Assembly (NCBI RefSeq): GCF_012927125.1
Contig: NZ_JABBFZ010000018.1
Span: 62,001-126,000, forward strand
From: Paraburkholderia antibiotica
GTDB lineage: Bacteria > Pseudomonadota > Gammaproteobacteria > Burkholderiales > Burkholderiaceae
DNA length: 64,000 bases
Direction of reading: 5' to 3'
The notes under the pieces: generated by a model
Told to the model about the DNA's origin: nothing
The model's input: only the letters and a program-made list of their open reading frames with translations
The model's database searches: none
Shown here: piece by piece, positions 24,520 through 33,570 of the stretch
Layout: every line of letters starts with the position of its first letter
How positions within the stretch are numbered: the first letter of the stretch is position 1
Program-made: the position numbers and the translations under genes

Positions 24520-25394
24520 GCGGCCGCCCGTACGCCGCGCCGCGCGCTGCGCGCACCCGGCATCGTCGCGTTGGCGGCGTCGACCGCGGCGACGAGGCCG
24601 TCGATGCGCGTGAGCTGTTCGCGATTGTCGTGATCCCACGGATGGAAGCCGGGCCGGAAAAAGCTCAGCCATTCGCCGGCGATGCGCGGAAACACGCCAT
24701 GGCGCGGCCCGTACAGATACTTCGTCAGGCGCCACATGCCGCGCAGATGGCCGCCGCGTTTGCGGTCGGCGATGATCAGCCGCACGTTGTAGTCGAACAC
24801 GATCAGCCAGAACGTCAGCGTGGTGAGCAGCATCGTGCCGGTACGCAGCAGGTAGCGGCCGAGGCCGGGCTTGAGCACCGCATTCCACACGTCGTACGAA
24901 ACGGACTTGTGTTCGGTTTCCTCGAGCGCGTGCCAGGTCCACATCTGCGCATAGCCTTCGACGGCACCGGCGATTCGTGTCGAGTCTTCGAGCAGCAGCG
25001 CGGCCAGCATCGCCGTGTAGTGTTCGAGGCAGACCGTGATCGCGAGCTGGTACGAATTCGGCAGCATCTTGCGGAACAGGTTCAGGATCCACCACAGTCG
25101 TTTATCGAGCTTGTGCGCGGGCAGTCCGGCCTGTTGCAGCAGTTCGTTGTACTCGATGTGCTCGCGCGTATGCATCGCTTCCTGGCCGATGAAGCCGAGC
25201 ACCTGCTTCTTCAGTTCGGGGTCGTCGATCTGGTCGCGATAGTTGCGCACCGAGTCCATGAAAAAGCGCTCGCCGGCCGGAAACAGCAGCGACAGCGCGT
25301 TGAAAAAATGCGTCACGTGCGAGCCTTGCGCGTGCCAGTCGCAGGCGCGCTCCGGCGGCAGGTTGAAACGTAGATCGCGGCGAACGGGCATCAT
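24516..25394 (-). CDS. Metal-dependent hydrolase, PF10118 family
   Basis: This 292-residue protein of the predicted metal-dependent hydrolase family PF10118 looks like a ferritin-like helical protein. Two carboxylate/histidine motifs are seen, GQEAMHTREHIEYN near residue 70 and ALEETEHKSVSYDVWN near 155, which could bind a di-metal centre. A hydrophobic segment near 187-205 suggests membrane association. It sits between the SDR gene (85 bp upstream) and the coupled alpha/beta hydrolase. Activity is not established for the family as far as I know; association with lipid-modifying oxygenase operons is the clue. Confidence 0.8.
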   Translation of the reverse strand: MMPVRRDLRFNLPPERACDWHAQGSHVTHFFNALSLLFPAGERFFMDSVRNYRDQIDDPELKKQVLGFIGQEAMHTREHIEYNELLQQAGLPAHKLDKRLWWILNLFRKMLPNSYQLAITVCLEHYTAMLAALLLEDSTRIAGAVEGYAQMWTWHALEETEHKSVSYDVWNAVLKPGLGRYLLRTGTMLLTTLTFWLIVFDYNVRLIIADRKRGGHLRGMWRLTKYLYGPRHGVFPRIAGEWLSFFRPGFHPWDHDNREQLTRIDGLVAAVDAANATMPGARSARRGVRAAA

Positions 25395-25479
25395 GGCCTT
25401 TCTCCCTGTGATTTTTTTACGTACTACGAAGTGCTAGATGAATGCGGGCGAGCGTGATGTCGCGCGCTTGTTGCCCGCT

Positions 25480-26388
25480 TCACGCGCGCTTGCCATCGAT
25501 CTGCGCGGCGCGGCGCGCGCGCTTTTCGGCGGCGCGCTTGAGCCGGCGCGTCTGCATCACGACGAGCGCCTGATAGGCGGCGGGCAGCGTGCGCGCGAGC
25601 CAGTCGGCGGCGCGTGCATCGCGTCCGATCAGCACGCGCCGTCTATTTCTGCGCACGCCGTCGAGAATCACGCGCGCGGCGTCGTCGGCGCTCGTGATGA
25701 AGAACTTCTCGAAGTCGTCCTTGCCTTGCTGCTCGTTCTCGACCATGAAGCCGATCATGTTCGACGAGATCCGGCTCGCCTGCGCGATGTTGGTGCGGAT
25801 GCCGCCCGGATGCACGCAGGTCGCCGAGACGCCGCATTTCATCAGGTCGAGCTCCTGGCGCAACGCTTCGGTGAAGCCGCGCACCGCGAACTTGGTCGCG
25901 TTGTAGCCGCTCATGCCGGGTTGCGCGAACAGCCCGAACACGCTCGACGTATTGACGATATGCCCCGCGCCCGACGCCTTCAGATACGGCAGAAACGCTT
26001 TCGTACCGTGTACGACGCCCCAGAAATTGATGCCGACGATCCACTCGAGATCGGTGTACTCCATGCCGTCGATCGTGCTCGACAGCGCGACGCCCGCGTT
26101 GTTGAACACGAGGTTCACGCGTTTGTGTTCGAGCGCGGTTTCGGCGGCCCAGTCGAACATCGCGGCGCGATCGGCGACGTCGAGCACGCGCGTCGTGATG
26201 CGCAGCGGCGCGCCGACCACCTGCGGCGCGGCCGCCTGCGCAAGCTGCGCGGTCTCGGCGAGGCTCGCCGGATTGCGGTCGGCGAGTGCGAGATGGCAGC
26301 CCTCGCTCGCGAGCTGGATCGCGAGCGACCGGCCCATGCCCGAACCCGCGCCGGTGATCGCGGCCACTCTGTCGGTGAAGTTCTTCAT
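25480..26388 (-). CDS. Short-chain dehydrogenase/reductase
   Basis: This classical SDR of 302 residues has TGAGSGMGRS (cofactor loop, residues 12-21), NNAG near 95, the catalytic serine in NTSSVFG and YNATK (Tyr/Lys pair) near 160. A basic C-terminal tail (about 255-302) resembles the SDR half of EphD-type proteins. GGGAGAAC precedes the ATG. It is second in the monooxygenase operon, 42 bp after the monooxygenase gene. It likely interconverts an alcohol and the ketone used by the monooxygenase; this is inference from order. Confidence 0.85.
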   Translation of the reverse strand: MKNFTDRVAAITGAGSGMGRSLAIQLASEGCHLALADRNPASLAETAQLAQAAAPQVVGAPLRITTRVLDVADRAAMFDWAAETALEHKRVNLVFNNAGVALSSTIDGMEYTDLEWIVGINFWGVVHGTKAFLPYLKASGAGHIVNTSSVFGLFAQPGMSGYNATKFAVRGFTEALRQELDLMKCGVSATCVHPGGIRTNIAQASRISSNMIGFMVENEQQGKDDFEKFFITSADDAARVILDGVRRNRRRVLIGRDARAADWLARTLPAAYQALVVMQTRRLKRAAEKRARRAAQIDGKRA

Positions 26389-26430
26389 TCGCTTGTTCTC
26401 CCTGATCGATGCACTGTCGTTGTTATGAGT

Positions 26431-28041
26431 TCAGGTCGCTTCGGCCGACGTGACCGCGGCGTTGCCGCGCGCGTGCGCGGTCTGTGCCGTCTGCGCGGCA
26501 TGTTCCGTGTAGGCGCCGGTTTGCTGGGCAGGCGCGTACGCGAAGTAATCGTTCATGCGGAAGCTGCGCGTGGCCTGGCGGAACTTGTACGCGAAGCCTG
26601 GCCAGAGCGTAGTGTTCTTGCCGGTCTGCGGGTCGAGATACCAGCTCTTGCAGCCGCCCGTCGACCAGATCGCGCGACCGAGCTTCTGCTGGATGCGTTC
26701 GTTGTAGTCGCGTTCCACTTGCGGACGCACCTCGATCGCGGCGGCGCGCTCGGTTTTCATCGTCTGCAGCGCCTGCAGGATGTATTCGACCTGCGACTCG
26801 ATCATGAACACCATCGAGTTATGACCGAGGCCGGTGTTCGGGCCGACGATCATGAAAAAGTTCGGATAACCAGGCAAGGTCGTACCGAGGTACGCATGCG
26901 CGCCGTCGCGCCATGTATCGACGATGTCGACGCCGCCGCGTCCACGCACGACGCCCGGCGTAAACGGATCGGCGACCTGGAAGCCGGTGCCGAAGATCAG
27001 GCAGTCGGCGGGATGACGCACGCCGTCGGCGGTGACGACCGCGTCGGCCTCGATGCGCGCGATGCCGGTGGTCTTCACCGACACGTTCGCCTGCGAGACG
27101 GCCGGGAAGTAGTCGTTCGAGATCAGGATGCGCTTGCAGCCCATCGTGTAGTTCGGTGTCAGCGTCGCGCGCAGTTGCGGGTCCGGCACCTGGCGACGCA
27201 GATGACGCTCGGCGACTTTCTGCGCGGTCTTCATCAGCGACGGATGCACGGCGAAGCCGACCGCGCGCGATTCGAGCATGCAGTACAGCGCCGAGCGCAT
27301 GATCTTCTGCGTGAACGGCAGGCGTTTGAACAGCCACTGTTCGAGCGGCTTCACGGGACGATCGGCCTTCGGCATGATCCACGGCGGGGTGCGCTGGAAC
27401 AGATCGAGATGCGCGACGTGCGGCTGGATCTGCGGCACGAACTGGATCGCGCTCGCGCCGGTGCCGATCACCGCGACGCGTTTGCCTTGGAGCGAGTAGC
27501 GATGGTCCCAGTGCTGCGAATGAAACGCTTTGCCCTGAAAGTTCTCGATGCCGGGAATGTCCGGCATCGCCGCGCGCGACAGGCCGCCCATGCCCGAGAT
27601 CAGCACGCGCGCCGACCACTGCTGGCCATTGGCGAAGCGCAGTTGCCAGCGATGGCTGGCTTCGTCGTAGACCGCGCTCGCGAGCTCGTGGCCGAAACGC
27701 AGATGACGCTCGACGCCGAAGCGCCGCGTGCAATCCTCGAGGTACGCGCGAATTTCCGGCTGGCGCGCGAACATGCGGCTCCAGCGCGGATTCGGCGCGA
27801 ACGAAAACGAGTAGACGTGCGATTGGACGTCGCACGCGCAGCCGGGGTAGTGGTTGTCGCGCCAGGTGCCGCCGACCGAATCGGCTTTCTCGGCGATGAC
27901 GAAATCGGTCAGGCCGGCCTGGCGCAGGCGGATCGCCATGCCGAGGCCCGCGAAGCCGGAGCCGATGATCGCGACATCGGTGTGGAGCGGCGCGGCCGCG
28001 TCGCGCGGGGCGTCGTCGTGGGGCATCATGCGGGCGTTCAT
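26431..28041 (-). CDS. Flavin-containing monooxygenase, Baeyer-Villiger type
   Basis: This 536-residue FAD/NADPH enzyme shows IGSGFAGLG (FAD site, residues 26-34), the Baeyer-Villiger fingerprint FQGKAFHSQHW (168-178) and the NADPH loop GTGASAIQ. Such enzymes insert oxygen beside a ketone carbonyl to give an ester or lactone. The start at 28041 has AAGGAGA nine bases upstream; a longer frame reaches back across the palindrome at 28072-28093 and is rejected. The C-terminal 30 residues are Ala/Thr-rich. First gene of the four-gene operon; ester product could be cut by the downstream hydrolases. Confidence 0.88.
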   Translation of the reverse strand: MNARMMPHDDAPRDAAAPLHTDVAIIGSGFAGLGMAIRLRQAGLTDFVIAEKADSVGGTWRDNHYPGCACDVQSHVYSFSFAPNPRWSRMFARQPEIRAYLEDCTRRFGVERHLRFGHELASAVYDEASHRWQLRFANGQQWSARVLISGMGGLSRAAMPDIPGIENFQGKAFHSQHWDHRYSLQGKRVAVIGTGASAIQFVPQIQPHVAHLDLFQRTPPWIMPKADRPVKPLEQWLFKRLPFTQKIMRSALYCMLESRAVGFAVHPSLMKTAQKVAERHLRRQVPDPQLRATLTPNYTMGCKRILISNDYFPAVSQANVSVKTTGIARIEADAVVTADGVRHPADCLIFGTGFQVADPFTPGVVRGRGGVDIVDTWRDGAHAYLGTTLPGYPNFFMIVGPNTGLGHNSMVFMIESQVEYILQALQTMKTERAAAIEVRPQVERDYNERIQQKLGRAIWSTGGCKSWYLDPQTGKNTTLWPGFAYKFRQATRSFRMNDYFAYAPAQQTGAYTEHAAQTAQTAHARGNAAVTSAEAT

Positions 28042-28071
28042 CCGATCCGTCTCCTTTTTAACGCTCATAAC

Positions 28072-28093
28072 TGTTACATTGAGTGATGTAACA
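28072..28093. promoter_or_regulatory. Perfect 22-bp palindromic operator, probable MerR site
   Basis: TGTTACAT and ATGTAACA face each other across six bases, 31 bases before the monooxygenase start. The MerR gene upstream on the same strand ends about 150 bases away. MerR proteins bind long dyads within promoters, so this is the likely control site of the operon. Confidence 0.7.
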
Positions 28094-28245
28094 ATAGAGG
28101 CTGACAACGGACGATGCAAGACGCCGGTTAGACGGGCTGCTCTAGTGCGGTCGTTCGGTTCGGGAGGGCGAGGCGAAAGCGGGGGGCGGGGTTGCCGCGC
28201 CGAATAGGCGGCAGGAGGCGGTTTGTGGGGGCGGAAAAGCGCGGC

Positions 28246-29103
28246 TTAGGGCTTCGTTTTGCCTTTCTTCGTCGCCACGCGTTTTTCGGCTGTGCGCGAT
28301 TCCGCCGCGTCCGGGCCTTCCGCCTGACGCGCGAGCTTCTTTTCCATGATCGCCGCGACGCGGTCGCCGAGATAGTCGCCAGACGCTTCTTCGAGCGCGC
28401 GATTCATCTCGCTTTCGACCAGCACGCTCGCGAGTGGCCGCAAGCGCCAGATCGCGTCGGCCAGCGCGGGCACGTCGGCGGGCGGCGGCAGCGCGTCGGC
28501 TTCGTAGCGGTCGAGCTGATGCACGACCAGATCGACGAGCGCCTTCGCGACCGCGTTGAAATGCGGCCGCGCGATGCCGACCGCATCGAGCAGGTCGGCG
28601 AGCGGGATGCCTTCTTTCGCCATCGTCGCGCCGGCGGCGAGCGCGGTCGGATTGCCCGACACGAACGACAACCCCTTGCGCTCCAGCAGCCCCAGTTCGA
28701 CCGCTTTCGTGAGTGCGCTCGGCGAGGCCTTATCGCCGAACATCTGCAACAGTTCGATCAGCGAGTACTTGCGCGGCCGTTCGCGTGACCAGCGTCCGCC
28801 GATCGCGGTTTCGAGCCCGAGGATCGAGCGCAGGTCGTGGCCTTCGTCGACCGCCTTGATCAGGTCCTGGATGTTCGCGAGCGTGTAGCCGCGCGCGAGC
28901 AGGTGATTGATGAGCTTCAGACGCGACACGTGAGTGTCGTCGTACACGCCGACCCGGCCGCGCTTTTCCGGCGGCGCGAGCAGACCGCGATCCTGATAGG
29001 CGCGCACGTTGCGCACGGTGGTGTCGGTGACGCGCGCGAGTTCGTCGACGGTGTATTCGTTACGGGGCGCGGCGGACGGAGCGGAGGGCGGCAGATTCGG
29101 CAT
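28246..29103 (-). CDS. MerR-family transcriptional regulator
   Basis: This 285-residue regulator has a MerR helix-turn-helix at about residues 15-85 (YTVDELARVTDTTVRNVRAYQDRGLL, then RVGVYDDTHVSRLKLI). A long alpha-helical C-terminal domain follows, with no metal-binding cysteines, and ends in a lysine-rich tail (KKGKTKP). Family members of this length sense organic ligands. It is encoded just upstream of the monooxygenase operon on the same strand, with the palindrome at 28072-28093 in between, so it most likely controls that operon. Confidence 0.85.
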   Translation of the reverse strand: MPNLPPSAPSAAPRNEYTVDELARVTDTTVRNVRAYQDRGLLAPPEKRGRVGVYDDTHVSRLKLINHLLARGYTLANIQDLIKAVDEGHDLRSILGLETAIGGRWSRERPRKYSLIELLQMFGDKASPSALTKAVELGLLERKGLSFVSGNPTALAAGATMAKEGIPLADLLDAVGIARPHFNAVAKALVDLVVHQLDRYEADALPPPADVPALADAIWRLRPLASVLVESEMNRALEEASGDYLGDRVAAIMEKKLARQAEGPDAAESRTAEKRVATKKGKTKP

Positions 29104-29149
29104 GCACGGATTCTAACGCGGCGGCGCGCGCGGCGACCAGCGCGCGGGC

Positions 29150-29731
29150 CTAGCGGGGCGGCTGGCCTGGCGCGTTTGAAACGTCGTCGGGTGCGGCCGA
29201 CGCGCCACGCCCGAGTGTGCGCTGCATCAGCGTCGTGTCGAGCCAGCGACCGTGCTTGTAGCCGACCGCCTTCAGCGTGCCGGTCAGCTCGAAGCCGAGT
29301 TGCGCATGCAGCGACAGCGAGCCGCCGCTGCCGCCGTCGGCGATCACCGCGACCATCTGGCGCCACGGCCCGCTTTCGCAACGCTCGATCAACGCCTGCA
29401 GCAGCACCCGGCCGATGCCGCGGCCGCGATACGCGTCGCTTACGTAGATCGAGTCTTCGATCGTATTGCGGTAGGCCGCGCGCGGGCGATACGGCGTTGC
29501 GTAGCAATAGCCGGCGATCGCGCCGTCGAGTTCCGCGACCATGTACGGCAGATGGTGACTGCGCACCGACGCGAGCCGGCTGCGCAGATCGTCGACGGAC
29601 GGCGGGGTTTCCTCGAACGACGCGACGCCGTTCAGCACGTGGTGCGCGTAGATGACCTGGATCGCGGGGAGGTCGGCTTCGGTGGCGTCGCGGACGTGGA
29701 GCGTGTCCGAGGTGGCGCTGCTGGGGCTCAT
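29150..29731 (-). CDS. GNAT N-acetyltransferase, phosphinothricin acetyltransferase-like
   Basis: This 193-residue GNAT protein begins with VRDATEADLPAIQVIYAHHVL, includes SFEETPP, and has the acetyl-CoA loop YRGRGIGRVLLQALIE, followed by MVAVIADGGSGGSLSLHAQLGFELTGTL in segments typical of the PAT/Bar subgroup. It would transfer acetyl from acetyl-CoA to an amino compound in the cytoplasm. Whether it acts on phosphinothricin or another amine cannot be told. It is a single gene 46 bp upstream of the MerR gene on the same strand. Confidence 0.85.
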   Translation of the reverse strand: MSPSSATSDTLHVRDATEADLPAIQVIYAHHVLNGVASFEETPPSVDDLRSRLASVRSHHLPYMVAELDGAIAGYCYATPYRPRAAYRNTIEDSIYVSDAYRGRGIGRVLLQALIERCESGPWRQMVAVIADGGSGGSLSLHAQLGFELTGTLKAVGYKHGRWLDTTLMQRTLGRGASAAPDDVSNAPGQPPR

Positions 29732-29954
29732 GCGGGGTGGTCCTGTCGTGGCCGGTGAAATCCGTGATGGGTTTCACTATGCCTGCCGGCGGCGCGGATT
29801 TGAAGCGGGTCAAAAATGGCGGAGGTTTGCGTGCGCTCGGATTGGGGTCCGAAAAAGGCTGGTCGAAGCTGGCCGGGCCGACATGCGACACGCGTGCGAG
29901 CCCCACGCGCCCCACACGTGACCCACGCGCGGCCGACGCCAGTCAGAGTGCGAG

Positions 29955-30842
29955 TCAAACAGCCGGCCGTGCCGGCGCAGCCCGTGAAAAGCGCCGCGCT
30001 CCCGCCACGCACGCAACCACGACGACGGTCACGACGATCATCGACGGCGGCACCTGTTCGTGCAGCAGCACGCCGGCAAGCAGCAGCCCGAAGAACGGCT
30101 GCAGCAACTGCAATTGCCCGACCGCCGCGATGCCGCCGAGCGCGAGCCCGCGATACCAGAACACGAAGCCGATCAGCATGCTGAACAGCGACACGTACGC
30201 GAGGCCCCACAGCGCGGCCGCGCCGACGCCGTCGAACGAGGCGGGCCGCGTCCACCACGCGAGCGGCAGCATCAACGGCAGCGACAGCACGAGCGCCCAC
30301 GAAATCACCTGCCAGCCGCCGAGATGACGCGACAGCCGCGCGCCTTCCGCGTACCCGAGCCCGCACACGACGATCGCGGCGAGCATCAGCGCGTCACCGA
30401 GCGGCGATGCGTCGATGCCGTGCCGCAACGCGAACGCGGCGACCGCGCCGCTGCCGAGCGCCGAGAACAGCCAGAATGCCGGCTGCGGCCGCTCGCCGCC
30501 GCGCAGCACGCCGAAAATCGCGGTCGAGAGCGGCAGCAGACCGATGAACACGACCGCATGCGCGGCGCTCACGTGACGCAGCGCCAGCGCGGTCAACAGC
30601 GGAAAGCCGACCACGACGCCGAGAGCGACCACCACGAGCGGCAGCAGATCGCGCCGCGCGGGCCGCGTCTCGCGAAACATCAGCAATAGCAGCAGACCGA
30701 GCAGGCCGGCGATCGTCGCGCGCGCGACGGTCAGAAACACCGGTTCGAGTCCCTGCACGGCAAGCCGCGTGGCGGGCAGCGAGCCGCTGAAAATCAGCAC
30801 GCCCGCGAAACCGCTGAGCCAGCCGTTGGTGGTCTTGTCCAT
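29955..30842 (-). CDS. EamA/DMT-superfamily transporter
   Basis: This 295-residue inner-membrane protein has ten predicted helices in two EamA repeats (about 9-135 and 150-290). The start GFAGVLIFSGSLPATRLAVQGLEP.FLTVARATIAG is typical of drug/metabolite exporters. It is transcribed divergently from the MocR regulator across about 110 bp, an arrangement in which the regulator usually controls the exporter. Substrate unknown, perhaps an amino acid or vitamin. Confidence 0.85.
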   Translation of the reverse strand: MDKTTNGWLSGFAGVLIFSGSLPATRLAVQGLEPVFLTVARATIAGLLGLLLLLMFRETRPARRDLLPLVVVALGVVVGFPLLTALALRHVSAAHAVVFIGLLPLSTAIFGVLRGGERPQPAFWLFSALGSGAVAAFALRHGIDASPLGDALMLAAIVVCGLGYAEGARLSRHLGGWQVISWALVLSLPLMLPLAWWTRPASFDGVGAAALWGLAYVSLFSMLIGFVFWYRGLALGGIAAVGQLQLLQPFFGLLLAGVLLHEQVPPSMIVVTVVVVACVAGARRFSRAAPARPAV

Positions 30843-30910
30843 GGCAAAGATTCCTGCGCTGAAAGCGGTCCATGATGCTCGCCGCCGCCGAAAACGGTAA
30901 GCTACAGATC

Positions 30911-30952
30911 AGTACACTTCGCACGAACTGTACCGAACATGGAACAGTACAG
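30911..30952. promoter_or_regulatory. Three GTAC half-sites in the MocR/DMT promoter region
   Basis: AGTACA at 30911, CTGTAC at 30928 and AGTACA at 30946 place the GTAC centres 18 and 17 bases apart, the last ending at the MocR start codon. Evenly spaced direct and inverted half-sites are typical for MocR dimers. Confidence 0.5.
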
Positions 30953-32392
30953 ATGGCCGAAAGCAGCAACAACGAGGCGGTATCGGGCACGCGGGTCGGT
31001 CTCGTGATGGACACCTTGCGCGAGCGCATCGCGAGCCGTTCGCTGATGCCGGGCGCGCGCGTGCCGTCGATTCGCGCGATGACCGACACGCTCGGCGTGT
31101 CGAAGTCGACCGTGGTGGAAGCATACGACCGGCTGGTCGCGGAAGGGGCGATCGTCGCGCGGCGCGGCTCCGGTTTTTTCGTGTCGGGCCATGCGCCGCC
31201 GTTCGCGCTTGCCGATCTCGGGCCGCGGCTCGATCGCGAGGTCGACCCGTTGTGGCTCACGCGGCAATCGCTGGAGGCGAGCTCGAAAGTGCTGAAGCCG
31301 GGCTGCGGCTGGATGCCGGCATCGTGGCTGCCGGAGGACGGCGTGCGTCGCGCGCTGCGGGCGGTGGCGCGCGATCCGCAGTCACTGCTCGCCGATTATG
31401 CGAGCCCGGCCGGCTTGCCCGCGCTGCGTCAGCAACTGGCGCGGCGGCTCTCGGCGCACGGTGTCGACGCGCCGCCCGAACAGATCGTGCTGACCGATGG
31501 CGGTACGCACGCGCTCGATCTGGTGTGCCGCTTCCTGCTCGAACCGGGCGACACGGTGTTGATCGACGATCCGTGCTACTTCAATTTTCAGGCGTTGCTG
31601 CGCGCGCATCGGGTGCGCATCGCGAGCGTGCCTTATACGCCGCAGGGGCCGGATCTGGCGGCGTTCGAGCGTGCGTTGCGCGAGCATCGTCCGCGGCTCT
31701 ACGTGACGAATTCGGCGATCCACAATCCGACCGGCGCGACGCTTGCGCCGGCCGTCGCGCACCGGCTGCTGAAGCTCGCGGGCGAGCACGATCTGCTGAT
31801 CGTCGAGGACGATATCTTCGCGGACTTCGAGAACGAAGCGGCGCCGCGTCTGGCTGCATTCGACGGGCTCGCGCGTGTGGTGTCGATCGGCAGTTTTTCG
31901 AAGACGCTGTCGGCGGCGGCGCGTTGCGGCTATATCGCCGCGCGCGCCGAATGGATCGAGCCGCTGATCGATCTGAAGCTCGCGACCTCGTTCGGCAACG
32001 GCCAGCTCACCGCGAGCGTCGTGCATCGGATGCTCGTCGACGGTACGTATCGGCGTCATATCGAGGCGATGCGCGCGAGGCTCGCCGATGCGATGGGCGA
32101 GACGGTCAGGCGGCTCGGCCATGCGGGGCTCGATATCTGGACGCTGCCGCGCGCCGGACTATTCGTGTGGGCGCGTCTGCCCGATGGGCTCGATGCCGCC
32201 GAGATCGCGCGGCATGCGTTGACGGCGGACGTGGTGTTCGCGCCGGGCAACGTGTTCAGCGCGACGCAGGCGGCCACGGATTTTCTGCGCTTTAACGTGT
32301 CGCAATGCAATCGCCCGAAAGTCTACGAGGTGCTGCAACGGGCGATGGATGCGAGTGCGGCGTCGGCTCAGGCAGAACGCGAGCGCGTGTGA
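30953..32392 (+). CDS. MocR-type regulator: GntR winged helix fused to aminotransferase-like domain
   Basis: This 479-residue regulator has an N-terminal GntR domain (about 10-80: RVPSIRAMTDTLGVSKSTVVEAYDRL, then RRGSGFFV) joined to a fold-type I aminotransferase domain. NPTGAT near 265 and SFSKTLSAAARCGYI near 320, with the PLP-binding lysine, are intact, so PLP should bind. Such proteins sense PLP or amino-acid-like ligands rather than transaminate. The start at 30953 follows directly after an operator-like repeat. The divergent DMT exporter is the likely target. Confidence 0.88.
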   Translation: MAESSNNEAVSGTRVGLVMDTLRERIASRSLMPGARVPSIRAMTDTLGVSKSTVVEAYDRLVAEGAIVARRGSGFFVSGHAPPFALADLGPRLDREVDPLWLTRQSLEASSKVLKPGCGWMPASWLPEDGVRRALRAVARDPQSLLADYASPAGLPALRQQLARRLSAHGVDAPPEQIVLTDGGTHALDLVCRFLLEPGDTVLIDDPCYFNFQALLRAHRVRIASVPYTPQGPDLAAFERALREHRPRLYVTNSAIHNPTGATLAPAVAHRLLKLAGEHDLLIVEDDIFADFENEAAPRLAAFDGLARVVSIGSFSKTLSAAARCGYIAARAEWIEPLIDLKLATSFGNGQLTASVVHRMLVDGTYRRHIEAMRARLADAMGETVRRLGHAGLDIWTLPRAGLFVWARLPDGLDAAEIARHALTADVVFAPGNVFSATQAATDFLRFNVSQCNRPKVYEVLQRAMDASAASAQAERERV

Positions 32393-32493
32393 AACGAACC
32401 GGATGGCAGAAGCGCTCGCGTTTTTTGCCCGAAGATTTCTTGCACGAAGCAACACGCCTGCACGGCGCTTTTGCCTGAAGTATTACTTGCGCG

Positions 32494-33570
32494 TTATTTG
32501 CACAGCAGCAGCAGCCGCTCCTGTTCGGAACATGGCGTGTGCGGTTTCTGCGCGGCCTGGGTCGCCGCGGCCGCGCTCATCGCCGCGCTGCGATTCGCGA
32601 GGCAGGCTCGCAGATGCTTTTCGACCGGCGGATAGTATTTCCAGCCGTGCACGAGCGTCGGCAGTTCGAGCTTCACCTGCTTCCATTTCGGATGGCCGTG
32701 CTCCTGCAGGTTGTCGAAGTTCGCGCAGAGCGAGTCGGCGAAATGATTCAGATTGCTGACGGTGTCGCGCAGGCCGTAATCGTAGGTGACGAGAAACGCC
32801 TTGACGGTCAACGCGGGAACGTCTTCCTTGAGCCAGTTCGGATAGCTGGTCTGACGGATCGTCGTCGGGAAGTAGGTCTGCTTCGCGCGCAGCGTTTCCG
32901 GCGCATTCGGATCGGCGCGCAGCAGACGCAGTTGTTGCAGCAGCTCGGGTTTCATGCCGTTGAACAGGTTCGCGGGCTGCCCGACCACGATGATCGCGAC
33001 GTCGATCTTCTTCACGATCAGCGCGGCGAGCGCATCTTCGTTGCTCAGATGCTGGACGTTCTGCTCGGGAATCGGCTGGCCGAACATCAGCCGGTAGAGC
33101 GTGGTCGCCGACTGGGCGGTGCCGCTGCCGAGCAGCCCCACGCTGATGTTCCTGTCCTTCATGTCGGCGAGCGTTTTCAGCGGCGAATCCGCCCGCACGA
33201 CGACGTTAATCTCCTCGTCGTAGAGCGGCATGATGAGCCGCAGCGGGCGGATCGTCGTGCCGGCATCGGGGTTGCCCGTGTTGGCCATATCGATGAACGC
33301 CTGGTAGACGTCTGACTGCACGAGCGCGAGTTTCACGCCGGGCTCGAAACGCATGCGCTGCACGTTTTCGGCCGAGCCTTTCGACGCGACCACTTCGAGA
33401 TCGATGCCGGCCGGCTGGGCCACCCATTTCGACAGATCGTTGCCAATCTGGATATAGGTGCCGCGCTCCGGTCCAGTGACGATCTTGTAGTGCGCCGGCT
33501 CCGCGCCGGCCAGCGAACACACGACGAGTGCCGTCAGCCCCAGCCATCCCGCGAGAAGTCTCTTCAGCAT
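32494..33570 (-). CDS. TAXI-family TRAP transporter solute-binding protein
   Basis: This periplasmic 358-residue protein has a signal peptide (MLKRLLAGWLGLTALVVCSLAGA) and the TAXI fold (IVTGPERGTYIQIGNDLSKW near residue 31, LALVQSDVYQAFI, ISVGLLGSGTAQSATTL). TAXI proteins bind glutamate or other acids and normally work with a fused 4TM-12TM TRAP permease. No such permease gene lies in the window, so it is an orphan here. The C-terminal 35 residues (Ala-rich, then CSEQERLLLLCK) are an unusual extension with two cysteines. Confidence 0.85.
   Translation of the reverse strand: MLKRLLAGWLGLTALVVCSLAGAEPAHYKIVTGPERGTYIQIGNDLSKWVAQPAGIDLEVVASKGSAENVQRMRFEPGVKLALVQSDVYQAFIDMANTGNPDAGTTIRPLRLIMPLYDEEINVVVRADSPLKTLADMKDRNISVGLLGSGTAQSATTLYRLMFGQPIPEQNVQHLSNEDALAALIVKKIDVAIIVVGQPANLFNGMKPELLQQLRLLRADPNAPETLRAKQTYFPTTIRQTSYPNWLKEDVPALTVKAFLVTYDYGLRDTVSNLNHFADSLCANFDNLQEHGHPKWKQVKLELPTLVHGWKYYPPVEKHLRACLANRSAAMSAAAATQAAQKPHTPCSEQERLLLLCK

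Noticed and set aside
25438..28086. An 882-codon open frame on the plus strand
   Set aside because: It is antisense to the SDR and monooxygenase genes, is rich in Arg/His/Ala as expected for a GC-rich shadow frame, and has no recognisable domain.
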